From assembly GCF_013408655.1 (NCBI RefSeq), contig NZ_JACCBP010000003.1:62001-126000 (forward strand): a stretch of 64,000 nt of DNA, in the 5' to 3' direction. Under the pieces are notes generated by a model. It did no database searches and was not told the origin of the DNA. It saw nothing but the letters and a program-made list of their open reading frames with translations. The position numbers were made by a program, and so were the translations under genes. Below, piece by piece: positions 16,893-25,312 of this stretch (position 1 is its first letter; each line of letters opens with the position of its first letter). This stretch comes from Pigmentiphaga litoralis (lineage in GTDB: Bacteria; Pseudomonadota; Gammaproteobacteria; Burkholderiales; Burkholderiaceae_B).

Positions 16893-17921
16893 ATGACCCT
16901 CAAGACGCGTCCCGCTCGCCGGGGCTTTCTTGCGCTCGCCGCCTGCTGCGCCGCGCTGGCTGCCACCGCGGCTGTCGCGCAGCCCCAAGCCGCCTCCGCC
17001 CCGGCCGGCAAATCGTCCGGCGCCGCGACGAGCTATCCCGAGCGCCCCATCCGCCTGTTGGTCGGCTATTCGGCAGGTGGCGGCCTGGACGCCATGGCCC
17101 GCCTGCTCGCGCCGCGCCTGTCGACGCAGCTTGGCCAGCAGGTCGTCGTTGAAAACCGCGCCGGCGCCGCCGGGGTGATTGCCGGCGATGCGACCGCCCG
17201 CGCCGCGCCCGACGGCTACACCATCATGCTCGGCGACAGCTCCCTGCTCATCGCGCAGTACCTGCAGCCGCACCTGACCTTCGACCCGGTCAAAAGCTTT
17301 ACGCCGATCGCATCGGTGTTCACGTTGCCGCTGGTCATCGTCACGGGCAACCGCTTCCCGGCCAGGACGCCCGCCGAATTCGTGAGCGCGCTCAAAGCGG
17401 CGCCGGGCAAGTATTCGTTCGCCACGTCGGGGGTGGGCACCGTGCACCACCTGGCCTTTGAAATGCTCAAGGGCCAGACCGACACCGAGGTCACGCACAT
17501 TCCGTATCGCGGCGCGGCCCAGATCGTGCCCGATGTCATCAGCGGCCAGGTGCCGATCGGCGTGGTCAGCGTGGCTGCTGCCATCAGCCAGGCCAAGGCA
17601 GGAAGCCTGCGCGCGGTGGCCATCATGAGTCCGGTCGCCATCGCGGGCGCCGACATCGCGCCGTTGGCCGATGCGCTGCCGGGCTTTGATGCCGCCCCGC
17701 GGCTGTTCCTGATCGCCCCCGCCGGCACGCCCGCCACGATCGTGGATCGCCTGAGCGAAGCCACCGGCACCGTCATGGCCGCGCCAGAGCTGGCCCAGGC
17801 TGCCGCGGTGCAAGGCGCCGTGCCGGCCTACCTGCCGGCGTCCGCCATGGTGAACGAGATCCCGCGCGAATCGGCCATGTGGGGCAAGGTCATCCGCGAC
17901 CGCAAGATCTCGGCGGAGTAG
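16893..17921 (+). CDS. Bug family tripartite tricarboxylate-type substrate-binding protein
   Basis: 342 aa periplasmic receptor. Signal peptide ends near AATAAVAQPQA. Hallmarks of the Bug/TctC family follow: YPERPIRLLVGYSAGGGLD, VVENRAGAAGVIAGD, ATSGVGTVHHLAFE and HIPYRGAAQIVPDVISGQV. Bug proteins bind carboxylic acids for tripartite tricarboxylate transporters; no TctA/TctB membrane genes lie nearby, which is common for orphan Bug genes in this group. AGGAG lies 8 nt upstream of the ATG. It probably delivers the substrate of the preceding racemase-family enzyme. Confidence 0.93.
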   Translation: MTLKTRPARRGFLALAACCAALAATAAVAQPQAASAPAGKSSGAATSYPERPIRLLVGYSAGGGLDAMARLLAPRLSTQLGQQVVVENRAGAAGVIAGDATARAAPDGYTIMLGDSSLLIAQYLQPHLTFDPVKSFTPIASVFTLPLVIVTGNRFPARTPAEFVSALKAAPGKYSFATSGVGTVHHLAFEMLKGQTDTEVTHIPYRGAAQIVPDVISGQVPIGVVSVAAAISQAKAGSLRAVAIMSPVAIAGADIAPLADALPGFDAAPRLFLIAPAGTPATIVDRLSEATGTVMAAPELAQAAAVQGAVPAYLPASAMVNEIPRESAMWGKVIRDRKISAE

Positions 17922-17934
17922 GGCGCAGCATGCC

Positions 17935-17944
17935 TGTCATGACA
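17935..17944. repeat. TGTCATGACA palindrome after Bug receptor gene
   Basis: Same decamer as at 16834-16843, 13 nt past the stop codon. Confidence 0.5.
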
Positions 17945-18199
17945 AGTGTCCGGAGATGACGCCGCGGCAACCCATAACCTTTCGTTCTGGATCGCACTCT
18001 GCATGATGCATGGCTGCGCATTTATCAATTGATCAATGCGGCGCGGCCGCAACGTTGCGCCGGCAGGGGGCACCCGCCGCGCCGCAACGTCGGCACCATC
18101 ATGGTCCACGCAAAAAGGATCGAGACCCTGTACACGCTGGCGGCCTGGACCGCCGAACCCTGCGACCCGCCGCGCCCCCTCCCGACTCCGCCTGACCCG
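17945..18199. other. Intergenic DNA without a recognisable gene
   Basis: No family resemblance seen in any frame. It contains overlapping palindromes ATCAATTGAT (18024-18033) and ATTGATCAAT (18028-18037), the kind of symmetry used by GntR-type regulators. Whether they act is unknown. Confidence 0.35.
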
Positions 18200-18519
18200 G
18201 ACTCAGGACGACGTCACGTGGAGCCGCAGCAAGCGGGCGGCAGCCGATCCTGAAAGCCATCGAGCCCATCAAGGACGCCCGGCTTGCGCCCGATCGGGGT
18301 GCAGACGCGCTGATCCTGTCGGATCACGGCGGCCGCCGGCGCCATAGCGCAGCGTCATCCATCGATGCATTGCCTGCGCTTATCGACGCTGCAGGTTCCT
18401 ACATCAAAGCGGCCATGGACGCTGGCAGTCGCTCTGGCAAGGACGTACTAAACGCGGTGCAATCGGATGCGAAAGACGCCTACACACGTAAGAGCATGCT
18501 TTACGGCGTAGGGCGATAA
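18200..18519 (+). pseudogene. Remnant of FMN-dependent alpha-hydroxy-acid (lactate-type) dehydrogenase
   Basis: C-terminal third of an LldD-like enzyme, broken by a frameshift near 18240. The upstream piece reads TQDDVTW. The next frame (from 18247) gives ILKAIEPIKDARLA, then ADALILSDHGGRRRH, then SIDALPALIDAAG, then AAMDAGSRSGKDVLNAV and SMLYGVGR before a TAA. These match the order of the LldD motifs KGI..EDA, VSNHGGRQLD, DGGIRSGQDV and PMLYGLG. The catalytic His is kept, the FMN-binding DGG is changed to DAG, and the N-terminal two thirds are missing. Confidence 0.75.
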
Positions 18520-19239
18520 GACAACGCGACCTGGTCCATCCACGGCACCTCTCCCAGCGCGAATCCGACCTGACCGCGGCCCGTTGCGGCTGCATCGGTA
18601 TCACGCAAGCAGACCGTTCCATCGCCAGGCCGGTCCATCAGTATGAGGAGATCAACTGATGTTCTGACCCTGTCTGCATCCTTCATCTCATGACCCTATG
18701 CAGCGGTTTGCATGGGTCTGTCACTCGCGCTTTTTTGTAGGCGCAAACACCACAAACGTCTGGTCAAAACGCGACATGCGTGGTCGTCCAGTTGGATGAT
18801 CGCCCGTATGGACGTCGCATCCATCCCCCGCCTCATCCCACGTACTCCCTCTCTCCTCCTCGTCATGCGAGTGCCTGCGCGTTGCATCGATCCGACGCAT
18901 CACGCGTCATGGGATCACGCGCGTGTCGTCATCGTTGCTCGTCGCCCGGGAAGCACGTGATGCCGTCATCTGCGGGCAGCGATGCCTTGTGCGCGATGCA
19001 CTTTCACGAAGCATGAAGACGCATCAAGTCGAAGGCCGCATGGAAGCCATGCGAAGGATTACACCCAGCCGCTCGTTTGTGTGAGTGCACTGAACTTCCA
19101 TAACCGCGAGTGATGCATTGCGCGTCGCGACACTTTGCGCAGGAAAGGGACGGTGAATCTTCTACGTACTTATGCGACTCTGCCGTATCCGTTGCCAAAC
19201 ACGACGACGGCATCCCATCTCATCTCTGGAGTTCACACC
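18520..19239. other. 720-nt stretch with no confident gene; leader of the tandem synthase-like genes
   Basis: Lower GC than its surroundings in parts. A 61-codon minus-strand frame (18501-18686) ends in GFALGEVPWMDQVALSY but matches nothing I recognise and overlaps the pseudogene. The stretch also holds the palindrome at 19037-19053. The promoter for the following pair of genes must lie here. Confidence 0.4.
19037..19053. promoter_or_regulatory. Palindrome upstream of the tandem synthase-like genes
   Basis: Perfect inverted repeat CGCATGG AAG CCATGCG, about 190 nt before the first gene start. Size and symmetry suit a dimeric regulator. Confidence 0.4.
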
Positions 19240-19992
19240 ATGAACCGCACACTCACCCTCTCGACGACCGCCCGCAACGACAGCGACGCCTTCCTGCCGC
19301 AGACTGAAGAACGACTCCCATTCACTATTCGTGTCGTCAAGGACGAAGGCGCTCTGGCCAAGGCCGTCCGCATCCGCCAGGCCGCCTATGGCCGTTACGT
19401 GCCCGAGCTTGCCAAGACCCTGGGCGCCCCCGAAAGCTATGACGCCGAACCGGGAGCAGTGGTCCTGCTGGCCGAATCCAAGATGGACGGCGAAGCCATT
19501 GGCACGATGCGTATCCAGACCAATGCCGTGAGCCGTCTTGGCGTTGAACGTTCGGTGCTGTTGCCTGACTGGTTGCAGCAGCAACGATTGTCAGAAGCAA
19601 CGCGCCTTGGCGTGTCAGAAGGACGTGTCGGCCACGTTGCGAAGATCGCCTTGTTCAAGGCCTATTACCAGTACTGCCTCGAGACCGGCGTCGAGTGGAT
19701 GATCACCGCCGCACGCTCGCCGCTGGACCGCCAGTACGAAGCACTGATGTTCCAGGACGTGTTCCCGGGCCAGGGCTTCATCCCCATGCTCCACATCGGC
19801 AACATCCCCCATCGCGTGATGGCCTTCGACGTCGCATCGGCACGCAAGCGTTGGGAGCAGGGCGGTCATCGCCTGTTCGATTTCATGGTCCGCACGCACC
19901 ACCCCGACATCGACATCCGCGATCACGGCGGCCGCCTTGCCGACGACCAGGTCACGACGCGCGAAGCCCGTCCGGTGCACATCGCCGCGTGA
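19240..19992 (+). CDS. FeeM / autoinducer-synthase-like acyltransferase, copy 1
   Basis: 250 aa, soluble. Residues about 25-215 look like the GNAT-related fold of FeeM N-acyl amino acid synthases and acyl-homoserine-lactone synthases: VRIRQAAYGRYVPELA at the start, AVVLLAESKMDGEAIGTMRI as the central strand pair, EATRLGV at the place of the conserved E-(I/A)-(S/T)-R-L segment, then ALFKAYYQYCLETGVEWM. Such enzymes join an acyl-ACP chain to an amino acid. The assignment rests on pattern, not on a search, and the donor and acceptor are unknown. A near-identical paralogue follows after 70 nt. Confidence 0.6.
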   Translation: MNRTLTLSTTARNDSDAFLPQTEERLPFTIRVVKDEGALAKAVRIRQAAYGRYVPELAKTLGAPESYDAEPGAVVLLAESKMDGEAIGTMRIQTNAVSRLGVERSVLLPDWLQQQRLSEATRLGVSEGRVGHVAKIALFKAYYQYCLETGVEWMITAARSPLDRQYEALMFQDVFPGQGFIPMLHIGNIPHRVMAFDVASARKRWEQGGHRLFDFMVRTHHPDIDIRDHGGRLADDQVTTREARPVHIAA

Positions 19993-20062
19993 TCGCCGCA
20001 AGTCTCGCAACATCCCTTTCGCAATCCATTACCTCCATCACTTCATTCCAAGGAATTCCATC

Positions 20063-20815
20063 ATGACGACCACTTTCATCGCCGCTACCACTGCCCGCAA
20101 CGACGCCGCTGCTTTCCTGCCGCAGACTGAAGAACGACTCCCGTTCACTATTCGTGTGGTCAAGGACGAAGGCGCTTTGGCCAAGGCCGTCCGCATCCGC
20201 CAGGCCGCTTATGGCCGTCACGTGCCCGAGCTCGCCAAGACCCTGGGCGAACCGGAATCCTATGATCGCGAACCTGGCGCGGTCGTGCTGCTGGCCGAAT
20301 CCAAGCTCGATGGCGAGGCCGTCGGCACCATGCGCATCCAGACCAACCTGCGCGCCCGCCTGGGTGTCGAACGTTCGGTGCTGCTGCCTGATTGGTTGCA
20401 ACAGCAACGACTTGCCGAAGCCACGCGCCTGGGTGTCTCCGAACGCAAGATTGGCCACGTCGCCAAGATCGCCCTGTTCAAGGCCTACTACCAGTATTGC
20501 GTCGAGACCAATGTGGATTGGATGATCACGGCCGCCCGTTCGCCATTGGATCGCGGCTATGAAGCGCTTATGTTCCAGGACGTGTTCCCGGGCCAGGGCT
20601 TCATCCCCATGCTGCACATTGGCAACATTGCGCACCGTGTCATGGCGTTCGACGTTGCCGCCGCGCGCACCCGTTGGGAACAGAGCGGTCACCGTCTGTT
20701 CGACTACATGATCCGCACGCACCACCCCGACATCGACATCCGCGGCTACGAGTTCGACCGCGCCGATCAGGAAGTGGTGGCATTGGATGAGCGTGCTGTG
20801 CATATCGCGGCGTAA
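20063..20815 (+). CDS. FeeM / autoinducer-synthase-like acyltransferase, copy 2
   Basis: 250 aa, same length as copy 1 and collinear without gaps. The two differ mainly at the N-terminus (MTTTFIAATTARND), around residues 68-100 and at the tail; both end in VHIAA. The first 100 bases of the shared core are almost identical at DNA level, which suggests recent duplication or gene conversion. AAGGA lies upstream of the ATG. A strong terminator follows, so the two genes form one unit. Function as for copy 1: likely acyl transfer to an amino acid, not proven. Confidence 0.6.
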   Translation: MTTTFIAATTARNDAAAFLPQTEERLPFTIRVVKDEGALAKAVRIRQAAYGRHVPELAKTLGEPESYDREPGAVVLLAESKLDGEAVGTMRIQTNLRARLGVERSVLLPDWLQQQRLAEATRLGVSERKIGHVAKIALFKAYYQYCVETNVDWMITAARSPLDRGYEALMFQDVFPGQGFIPMLHIGNIAHRVMAFDVAAARTRWEQSGHRLFDYMIRTHHPDIDIRGYEFDRADQEVVALDERAVHIAA

Positions 20816-20854
20816 TCGCCGCGTTTCTTACCACGCCTTCCGATCAAGTTGTAA

Positions 20855-20890
20855 CCATCGACCCGTGTGGAACACGGGCCGATGGCTTTT
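20855..20890 (+). terminator. Terminator after the tandem synthase-like genes
   Basis: Stem CCATCG-A-CCCGTGT / ACACGGG-C-CGATGG (20855-20885) with a GGA loop, followed by CTTTTG; 40 nt past the stop codon. Confidence 0.8.
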
Positions 20891-20961
20891 GTCGCCCTCC
20901 ACCTTCTGCCCGTCGTATCATGCGTTGGCACTAACACGTAGACCTAGCGTCGGGTCAACCC

Positions 20962-23925
20962 ATGGGGGCGAGTGGTATGGAATGGATCAGGCAGGCTTGC
21001 CGGAGCGTCGACAAGTTGTTTCGCAACTTCTCGTACTATCTGCTGCCCGTTGCGATTGCCCTGTTCTCGGTCTATTTCCTGGTTTTCCTGCCCAGCATTT
21101 ACGACACCCGTGGCGAGACATCGCTGCCTTTCCGGGTGGTCGAAGCCACGTCCGGCGACTACACCCCCGCCAGCGCGCGCGCCGCGTTGCAAGGTCAGGC
21201 CGATGTGCTGACCGCCACCACCCAGCTTTCCGAGCATCCGTTCTGGCTCGCCGTGCGGCTGCCGCAGGCCTCCCGAACCAAAGACACCTTCCTGGACTTT
21301 CCGTCGCGCCATACGCAGGCGCTGTCCTGCTGGAATGCCGACACCCTGGCGCCGCTTGGCCAGACCGACCGCCAGTCCGTCAGCGGCGCGATCCAGCCCG
21401 TCCGGGCCGGCTACGCCTTTTCGATCGACCGCATTCCCGACGTACGCGAGATGCTGTGCCGCGTCGTCAGTTCCGGCCCGGCGCGCCTGTCATTCTCGAT
21501 CTGGCCGCGCGACCAGTTGGCCAATTCGTCGCGCGCCTTTGCGCATGGCATCGGCCTGCTCGAAGGCGGTCTGCTGACGCTGGCCATCTTCACGATCGTC
21601 ACTGCGCTGATCAACCGCGAGTCCCGCTATGTGCTGTTCGCCGTCTGGCTGATCGGCAATCTGCGGCTGGGCGCGCTGTCCATGGGGTGGGACACGCAGT
21701 GGCTGAGCCGCGTCATCGACAACGACTGGATGCCCGTCATCCGGATGCTGACGATGGCGTTCTATTACGTCGTCACCTATACGCTTTTCACGCAGTTCTT
21801 CGAACGCGAATTGCGGGTGATCGGCTACCGCTGGCTGATGCGCGCTGTCCAGATGCTGGGCATCGTGCTGCTCGTGCTGGCTGTGACCTTGCCTTATTCG
21901 ATGTTCCTGCCGGCCCTGTGGGCGGTGACCGGTTTCGGCGCGGCGTCACTTGTATTCTTCCTGGCCCGCATCCTGGTCATTACCCGGTCCCGGATCGCCT
22001 GGTGGTATAGCGCCACCCTGGTCTTCACGCTGTTCGCGACCTTTTCGGAAGTCATCGCCGCCGCGTTCGATTTCAAGGCGCTGCTCGAGTCCTTCAATAG
22101 CGTCACCGCCGCCCTGGGCGCCAGCCTGATGGCGGGCTTCGCGTTCGCGGAACAGATGCGCGAAGAAAAACACGAGCGGATGCAGGCCCAGGCCGAGCTG
22201 GACCGCACCTACCAGGTCACGCCGGTCGGCCTGTTCACGCTGGACCCCGACGGGTCCTTCGTCCGGGTCAACCCGGCGCTGCGGCAACAATTGGGACTGG
22301 AACAGGATTCGCTGCCCGCCAAGCCGTGGGCGGACTACTTTGCCCCCGGGGCGTGGGACGCCCTGCAGGGCCTGGCCGCCCACCCCAAGGGAGGCGAACT
22401 GGAAGTCTCCGGCGTGGCCGCCACCGGAGCCGACGACACGGGAGCCGACCCCCGCTGGTACCTGGTGCGCGCGGCGCATGCCGGCGACCGCATCGAAGGG
22501 TCGCTGCAGGACATTACCGAGCGCGTGAAGTACACCGAACGCCTGCAATTTCTCGCCAACAACGATTCACTGACCGGCGTGCTCAACCGCCGGGGTGTCG
22601 AAGAGATCCTGAACAGCGCGATCATCAATTTTTCTGACGATCATGCGCTGTCGATCGCCTACCTGGACCTGGACCGGTTCAAGCTGATCAACGATCTGTA
22701 CGGCCACCAGGCGGGCGATGAAGTCCTCAAGCAGGTCTGCGCCCGCGTCGACAACGTGCTGGAAGCCGGCCACTTCCTGGGGCGTGTTGGCGGTGATGAA
22801 TTCATCGTGATCTTCCATGACACCGACACCGCGCGCGCCCACGAACTGTGCCTGCGCGTCGTCAAAGACATTTCCACGCGGCCCTACCAGCTGCGCAACC
22901 GCGCCTTCCAGGTCAAGATTTCCATCGGCCTGGTCGAAGCCACCGCCGGCATGGACGCCAAGGACCTGATCTCGGCCGCCGACCGCGCCTGCCGCGAAGC
23001 CAAACGCGGCGCGCACGGCCACGTCGTCGTCTACAAGAAGTACGCCCGCGAATTCCTGGACCGCGCCGAAGAACTGCGCCTGATCGAAGAACTGGGCAGC
23101 ACCTTTTCGCCGGTCGGCTTCTTTCTGGAAATGCAGCCGATCATGGCGCTCAAGGATCCGGGCAACTCGCTGAACTTCGAAGTGCTGCTGCGCATGCTGG
23201 ATTCCCACGGCGAGCGCCTGCCGCCGACCAAGATCGTAGCGGCTGCCGAGGCCAACGGCAACATTGCGGAACTGGACAAGTGGGTGCTCAGCACGACGCT
23301 GCAGTGGCTGCGCACCAACGTGACGCGGCTGCTGCGGACCAAGTTCGTGTGCGTGAACGTCAGCGGCGCGTCGCTCAATGACGAGGCCTTCATTGAAGAC
23401 GTCTTTGCCCTGCTCGAGCGCTACCAGGACGTCGCGCCCATGCTCTGCATCGAAATCACCGAAAGCGTCGCGCTGCACGACCTGGAAAATTCCCGCCGCT
23501 TTATCGAGCGTCTGCGGCAGTGGGGCGTGCGGATTGCGCTGGACGACTTCGGCGCCGGCTACACGTCCTTCTCGTACCTGAAGGACCTGTCGGCCGACGC
23601 CCTGAAGATCGACGGGTCGTTCGTGCGCGGCATGCACCGCCACCCGGCCAACCTGGCCATCGTGGAGGCGATTGTCGAACTCGCCCACAACCTGGGCATG
23701 CGCAGCATCGCCGAATGGGCCGAAGACTTCGAGACGGTCGAAGCCCTGGCCGAAATGGGGGTCGACTACGTGCAGGGCTTTATCGTTGCCGAACCCCAGT
23801 CACCCGCCGCCTTGCTCGACGCCGAATCCTGCCTGAGCTTCGTCACGGACTACCGCCTGTTGCGGTTCTTCCAGGAACGGGAGCGGGGAGGGGAGATGAC
23901 CACCAGCATGAGCGACTACCACTGA
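20962..23925 (+). CDS. 7TM-PAS-GGDEF-EAL cyclic-di-GMP protein
   Basis: 987 aa. One N-terminal membrane helix (about 25-45), a periplasmic region (about 46-190) and a seven-helix block (about 195-395) of the 7TMR-DISM type, then a short coiled coil, PAS (about 410-525), GGDEF (GGDEF at 610-614) and EAL (about 715-950). GGDEF is intact but lacks the RxxD inhibition site. In the EAL domain EAL is EVL (740-742), DDFGAGYTS is kept and the EGVE loop reads EWAED, so phosphodiesterase activity may be reduced. ATG at 20962 chosen; 20977 is an alternative. It follows the synthase-like pair after a terminator, so it has its own promoter. Confidence 0.9.
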   Translation: MGASGMEWIRQACRSVDKLFRNFSYYLLPVAIALFSVYFLVFLPSIYDTRGETSLPFRVVEATSGDYTPASARAALQGQADVLTATTQLSEHPFWLAVRLPQASRTKDTFLDFPSRHTQALSCWNADTLAPLGQTDRQSVSGAIQPVRAGYAFSIDRIPDVREMLCRVVSSGPARLSFSIWPRDQLANSSRAFAHGIGLLEGGLLTLAIFTIVTALINRESRYVLFAVWLIGNLRLGALSMGWDTQWLSRVIDNDWMPVIRMLTMAFYYVVTYTLFTQFFERELRVIGYRWLMRAVQMLGIVLLVLAVTLPYSMFLPALWAVTGFGAASLVFFLARILVITRSRIAWWYSATLVFTLFATFSEVIAAAFDFKALLESFNSVTAALGASLMAGFAFAEQMREEKHERMQAQAELDRTYQVTPVGLFTLDPDGSFVRVNPALRQQLGLEQDSLPAKPWADYFAPGAWDALQGLAAHPKGGELEVSGVAATGADDTGADPRWYLVRAAHAGDRIEGSLQDITERVKYTERLQFLANNDSLTGVLNRRGVEEILNSAIINFSDDHALSIAYLDLDRFKLINDLYGHQAGDEVLKQVCARVDNVLEAGHFLGRVGGDEFIVIFHDTDTARAHELCLRVVKDISTRPYQLRNRAFQVKISIGLVEATAGMDAKDLISAADRACREAKRGAHGHVVVYKKYAREFLDRAEELRLIEELGSTFSPVGFFLEMQPIMALKDPGNSLNFEVLLRMLDSHGERLPPTKIVAAAEANGNIAELDKWVLSTTLQWLRTNVTRLLRTKFVCVNVSGASLNDEAFIEDVFALLERYQDVAPMLCIEITESVALHDLENSRRFIERLRQWGVRIALDDFGAGYTSFSYLKDLSADALKIDGSFVRGMHRHPANLAIVEAIVELAHNLGMRSIAEWAEDFETVEALAEMGVDYVQGFIVAEPQSPAALLDAESCLSFVTDYRLLRFFQERERGGEMTTSMSDYH

Positions 23926-23979
23926 AGCGACTGCCCCGGGGCATCATCGCCCAGCGGCAGCGATCTCGGAGACGGGCCA

Positions 23980-24105
23980 TCAACCGACCCATTTCTCCAC
24001 TTCGATCGCCGGCACGCGCGAGAATTCGGACACGTTGTTCGTCACCAGTACCATGCCTTCGCTGCGGGCTGGCTGCCGCGTTCGCTCATGAAATCGTCGC
24101 TGACC
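23980..24105 (-). pseudogene. VapC (PIN-domain) toxin C-terminal remnant
   Basis: The last 29 codons read SEGMVLVTNNVSEFSRVPAI then EVEKWVG and a stop, matching the C-terminus of VapC toxins (LVTNN..EF.RVP.L..ENW). The Asp-rich upstream two thirds are missing. A shifted frame just upstream may hold a few more codons. No VapB antitoxin is seen. The remnant sits about 95 nt from the 3' end of ssrA, a common integration target. Confidence 0.65.
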
Positions 24106-24162
24106 ATGGGCCCGCCCTGGAAAAAACTGTCCCAGGCCAAGCCGCCCCAGCATCGCGCAGGC

Positions 24163-24191
24163 AAAAAAAATCCCAGCGCGAGGCTGGGATT
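24163..24191 (-). terminator. Rho-independent terminator of ssrA
   Basis: On the minus strand an 8-bp stem ATCCCAGC/GCTGGGAT with a 5-nt loop is followed by a T-tract (AAAAAAAA on the plus strand, 24163-24170). It lies 8 nt beyond the mature tmRNA end. Confidence 0.9.
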
Positions 24192-24198
24192 CGGAGAC

Positions 24199-24619
24199 TG
24201 GTGGAGCCGGGGGGAATTGAACCCCCGTCCGCAAGCCCTCAACAGGCAGTTCTACATGTGTAGTCGATTAATTTTTGTTTAACCTCACACTTAGCCAACC
24301 GACAGGCCGGAGTGAGGCGATTCACGTAGTTTAAATCTGGACCGTGTGACCCCAGTACAGACCGATTCCTTGTGAATGTCACTGCTGCGGTTCAAAGATG
24401 ACCCTTCAGGGGTTAGCCGTCCAAATCATCCTTTAGGAAAGTTTTACCCTCCCTCCGCCTGACCCAAGGACAGATCAGTGCAGCGGCTCACCGCTTAAGC
24501 GGCGAGAGCGAAACGCTCGTCGTTGGCGTTTATTTGCGTTCCAGTGGTTTTACGAAGCGTACTGGTGCTCGACATGCCCTACTCTGCGTCGCGACCCACG
24601 TCGAATCCGGATCGGCCCC
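24199..24619 (-). ncRNA. ssrA: Transfer-messenger RNA (tmRNA)
   Basis: About 421 nt, one-piece tmRNA. The 5' end GGGGCCGATCCGGATTCGACG pairs its first seven bases with CGGCTCC before the encoded ACCA 3' end (24199-24202). The T-arm GGGGGTTCAATTCCCCC is present. The tag frame at 24495-24527 encodes ANDERFALAA and a TAA stop. It rescues stalled ribosomes with SmpB and tags the product for proteolysis. The tag is the one I recall for Bordetella-type betaproteobacteria. Promoter and terminator are both visible. Confidence 0.97.
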
Positions 24620-24625
24620 AGGAGT

Positions 24626-24655
24626 CTTATATTGTACGCGATCCCGTCATTTCAA
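24626..24655 (-). promoter_or_regulatory. ssrA promoter
   Basis: Minus strand -35 TTGAAA (24650-24655), 18-nt spacer, -10 TATAAG (24626-24631), then 6 nt to the first G of tmRNA at 24619. The -35 box overlaps the last codons of gph, so ssrA has its own promoter inside that gene's end. Confidence 0.65.
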
Positions 24656-25312
24656 GTGCAGGCGGTCGATCGCGGGCAACAAATCTTCGGGAGTGTGGGC
24701 GATTTCGTCCGCTCCCCATGCCGCCACGGGGTCGCTATCGCCGTTGTAGCCGTAGCCGACCGCAATGGTCTTCGTGCCGGCCGCCTTGCCCGCCACGATG
24801 TCGCGCAGGTCATCGCCCACGTAGATGCAGTCTTCCGGCGCATGACCGGCTTCCCGTGCAGCGTGCAGCAGCGGTTCGGGATGCGGCTTGAAGTACGCCG
24901 TGGTGTCGCCGCACACGGTAATGACACTGGCCTCGTGCAGGTCCAGGTGCTTGACCAGCGGCAACGCCAGCCGGGTCACCTTGTTGGTGACGATGCCCCA
25001 CGGCGTGCCGCGGCGGTGCAGCTCGGCCAGCAGCGCTTCAACGCCCGGAAACAGCACGGTGTGCACGGCAATGTTTCGTTCGTAGTCCGCAAGAAATGCC
25101 TGTTTGGCCGCTTCGTAATCCGGGTCCTCGGGCTTGAGGCCTAGCGCCACACCCAGCAGACCCCGCGCCCCGTGCGACGCCATGTGGCGCAGGTCGGTCA
25201 GCGGCAGGGGAGGGAGTCCCTTGGCGGTGCGCTGCGCATTGGCCGCCGCGGCCAGATCCGGCGCGGTGTCGGCCAGCGTGCCGTCAAAATCGAACAGGAT
25301 CAGCGGCTTCAT
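24647..25312 (-). CDS. gph: Phosphoglycolate phosphatase
   Basis: 221 aa HAD hydrolase. Motif I is [14 protein letters not shown] (nucleophile Asp), motif II VTNK, motif III lysine in YFKPHPEP and motif [10 protein letters not shown]. It hydrolyses 2-phosphoglycolate formed during DNA repair of 3'-phosphoglycolate ends. Its ATG overlaps the ubiG stop (ATGA), as in many betaproteobacteria, where ubiG-gph is a conserved pair. Confidence 0.92.
   Translation of the reverse strand: MKPLILFDFDGTLADTAPDLAAAANAQRTAKGLPPLPLTDLRHMASHGARGLLGVALGLKPEDPDYEAAKQAFLADYERNIAVHTVLFPGVEALLAELHRRGTPWGIVTNKVTRLALPLVKHLDLHEASVITVCGDTTAYFKPHPEPLLHAAREAGHAPEDCIYVGDDLRDIVAGKAAGTKTIAVGYGYNGDSDPVAAWGADEIAHTPEDLLPAIDRLHLK

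Noticed and set aside
16431..17011. Minus-strand frames across the 14-nt repeat giving Trp/Gly/Val/Arg-rich protein
   Set aside because: They only translate the tandem repeat; no start signal or known domain.
18501..18686. 61-codon minus-strand frame next to the lactate-dehydrogenase remnant
   Set aside because: No recognisable family and it overlaps the pseudogene; kept only as a note in the intergenic entry.
17922..24199. Direct repeats of the ssrA 3' end that would prove an integrated element
   Set aside because: No second copy was found by eye in the stretch, so an element boundary is not claimed.
24042..24282. Small frames over the 3' end of ssrA (for example the one containing WWSRGELNPRP)
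   Set aside because: These are the familiar spurious translations of tRNA-like 3' ends.
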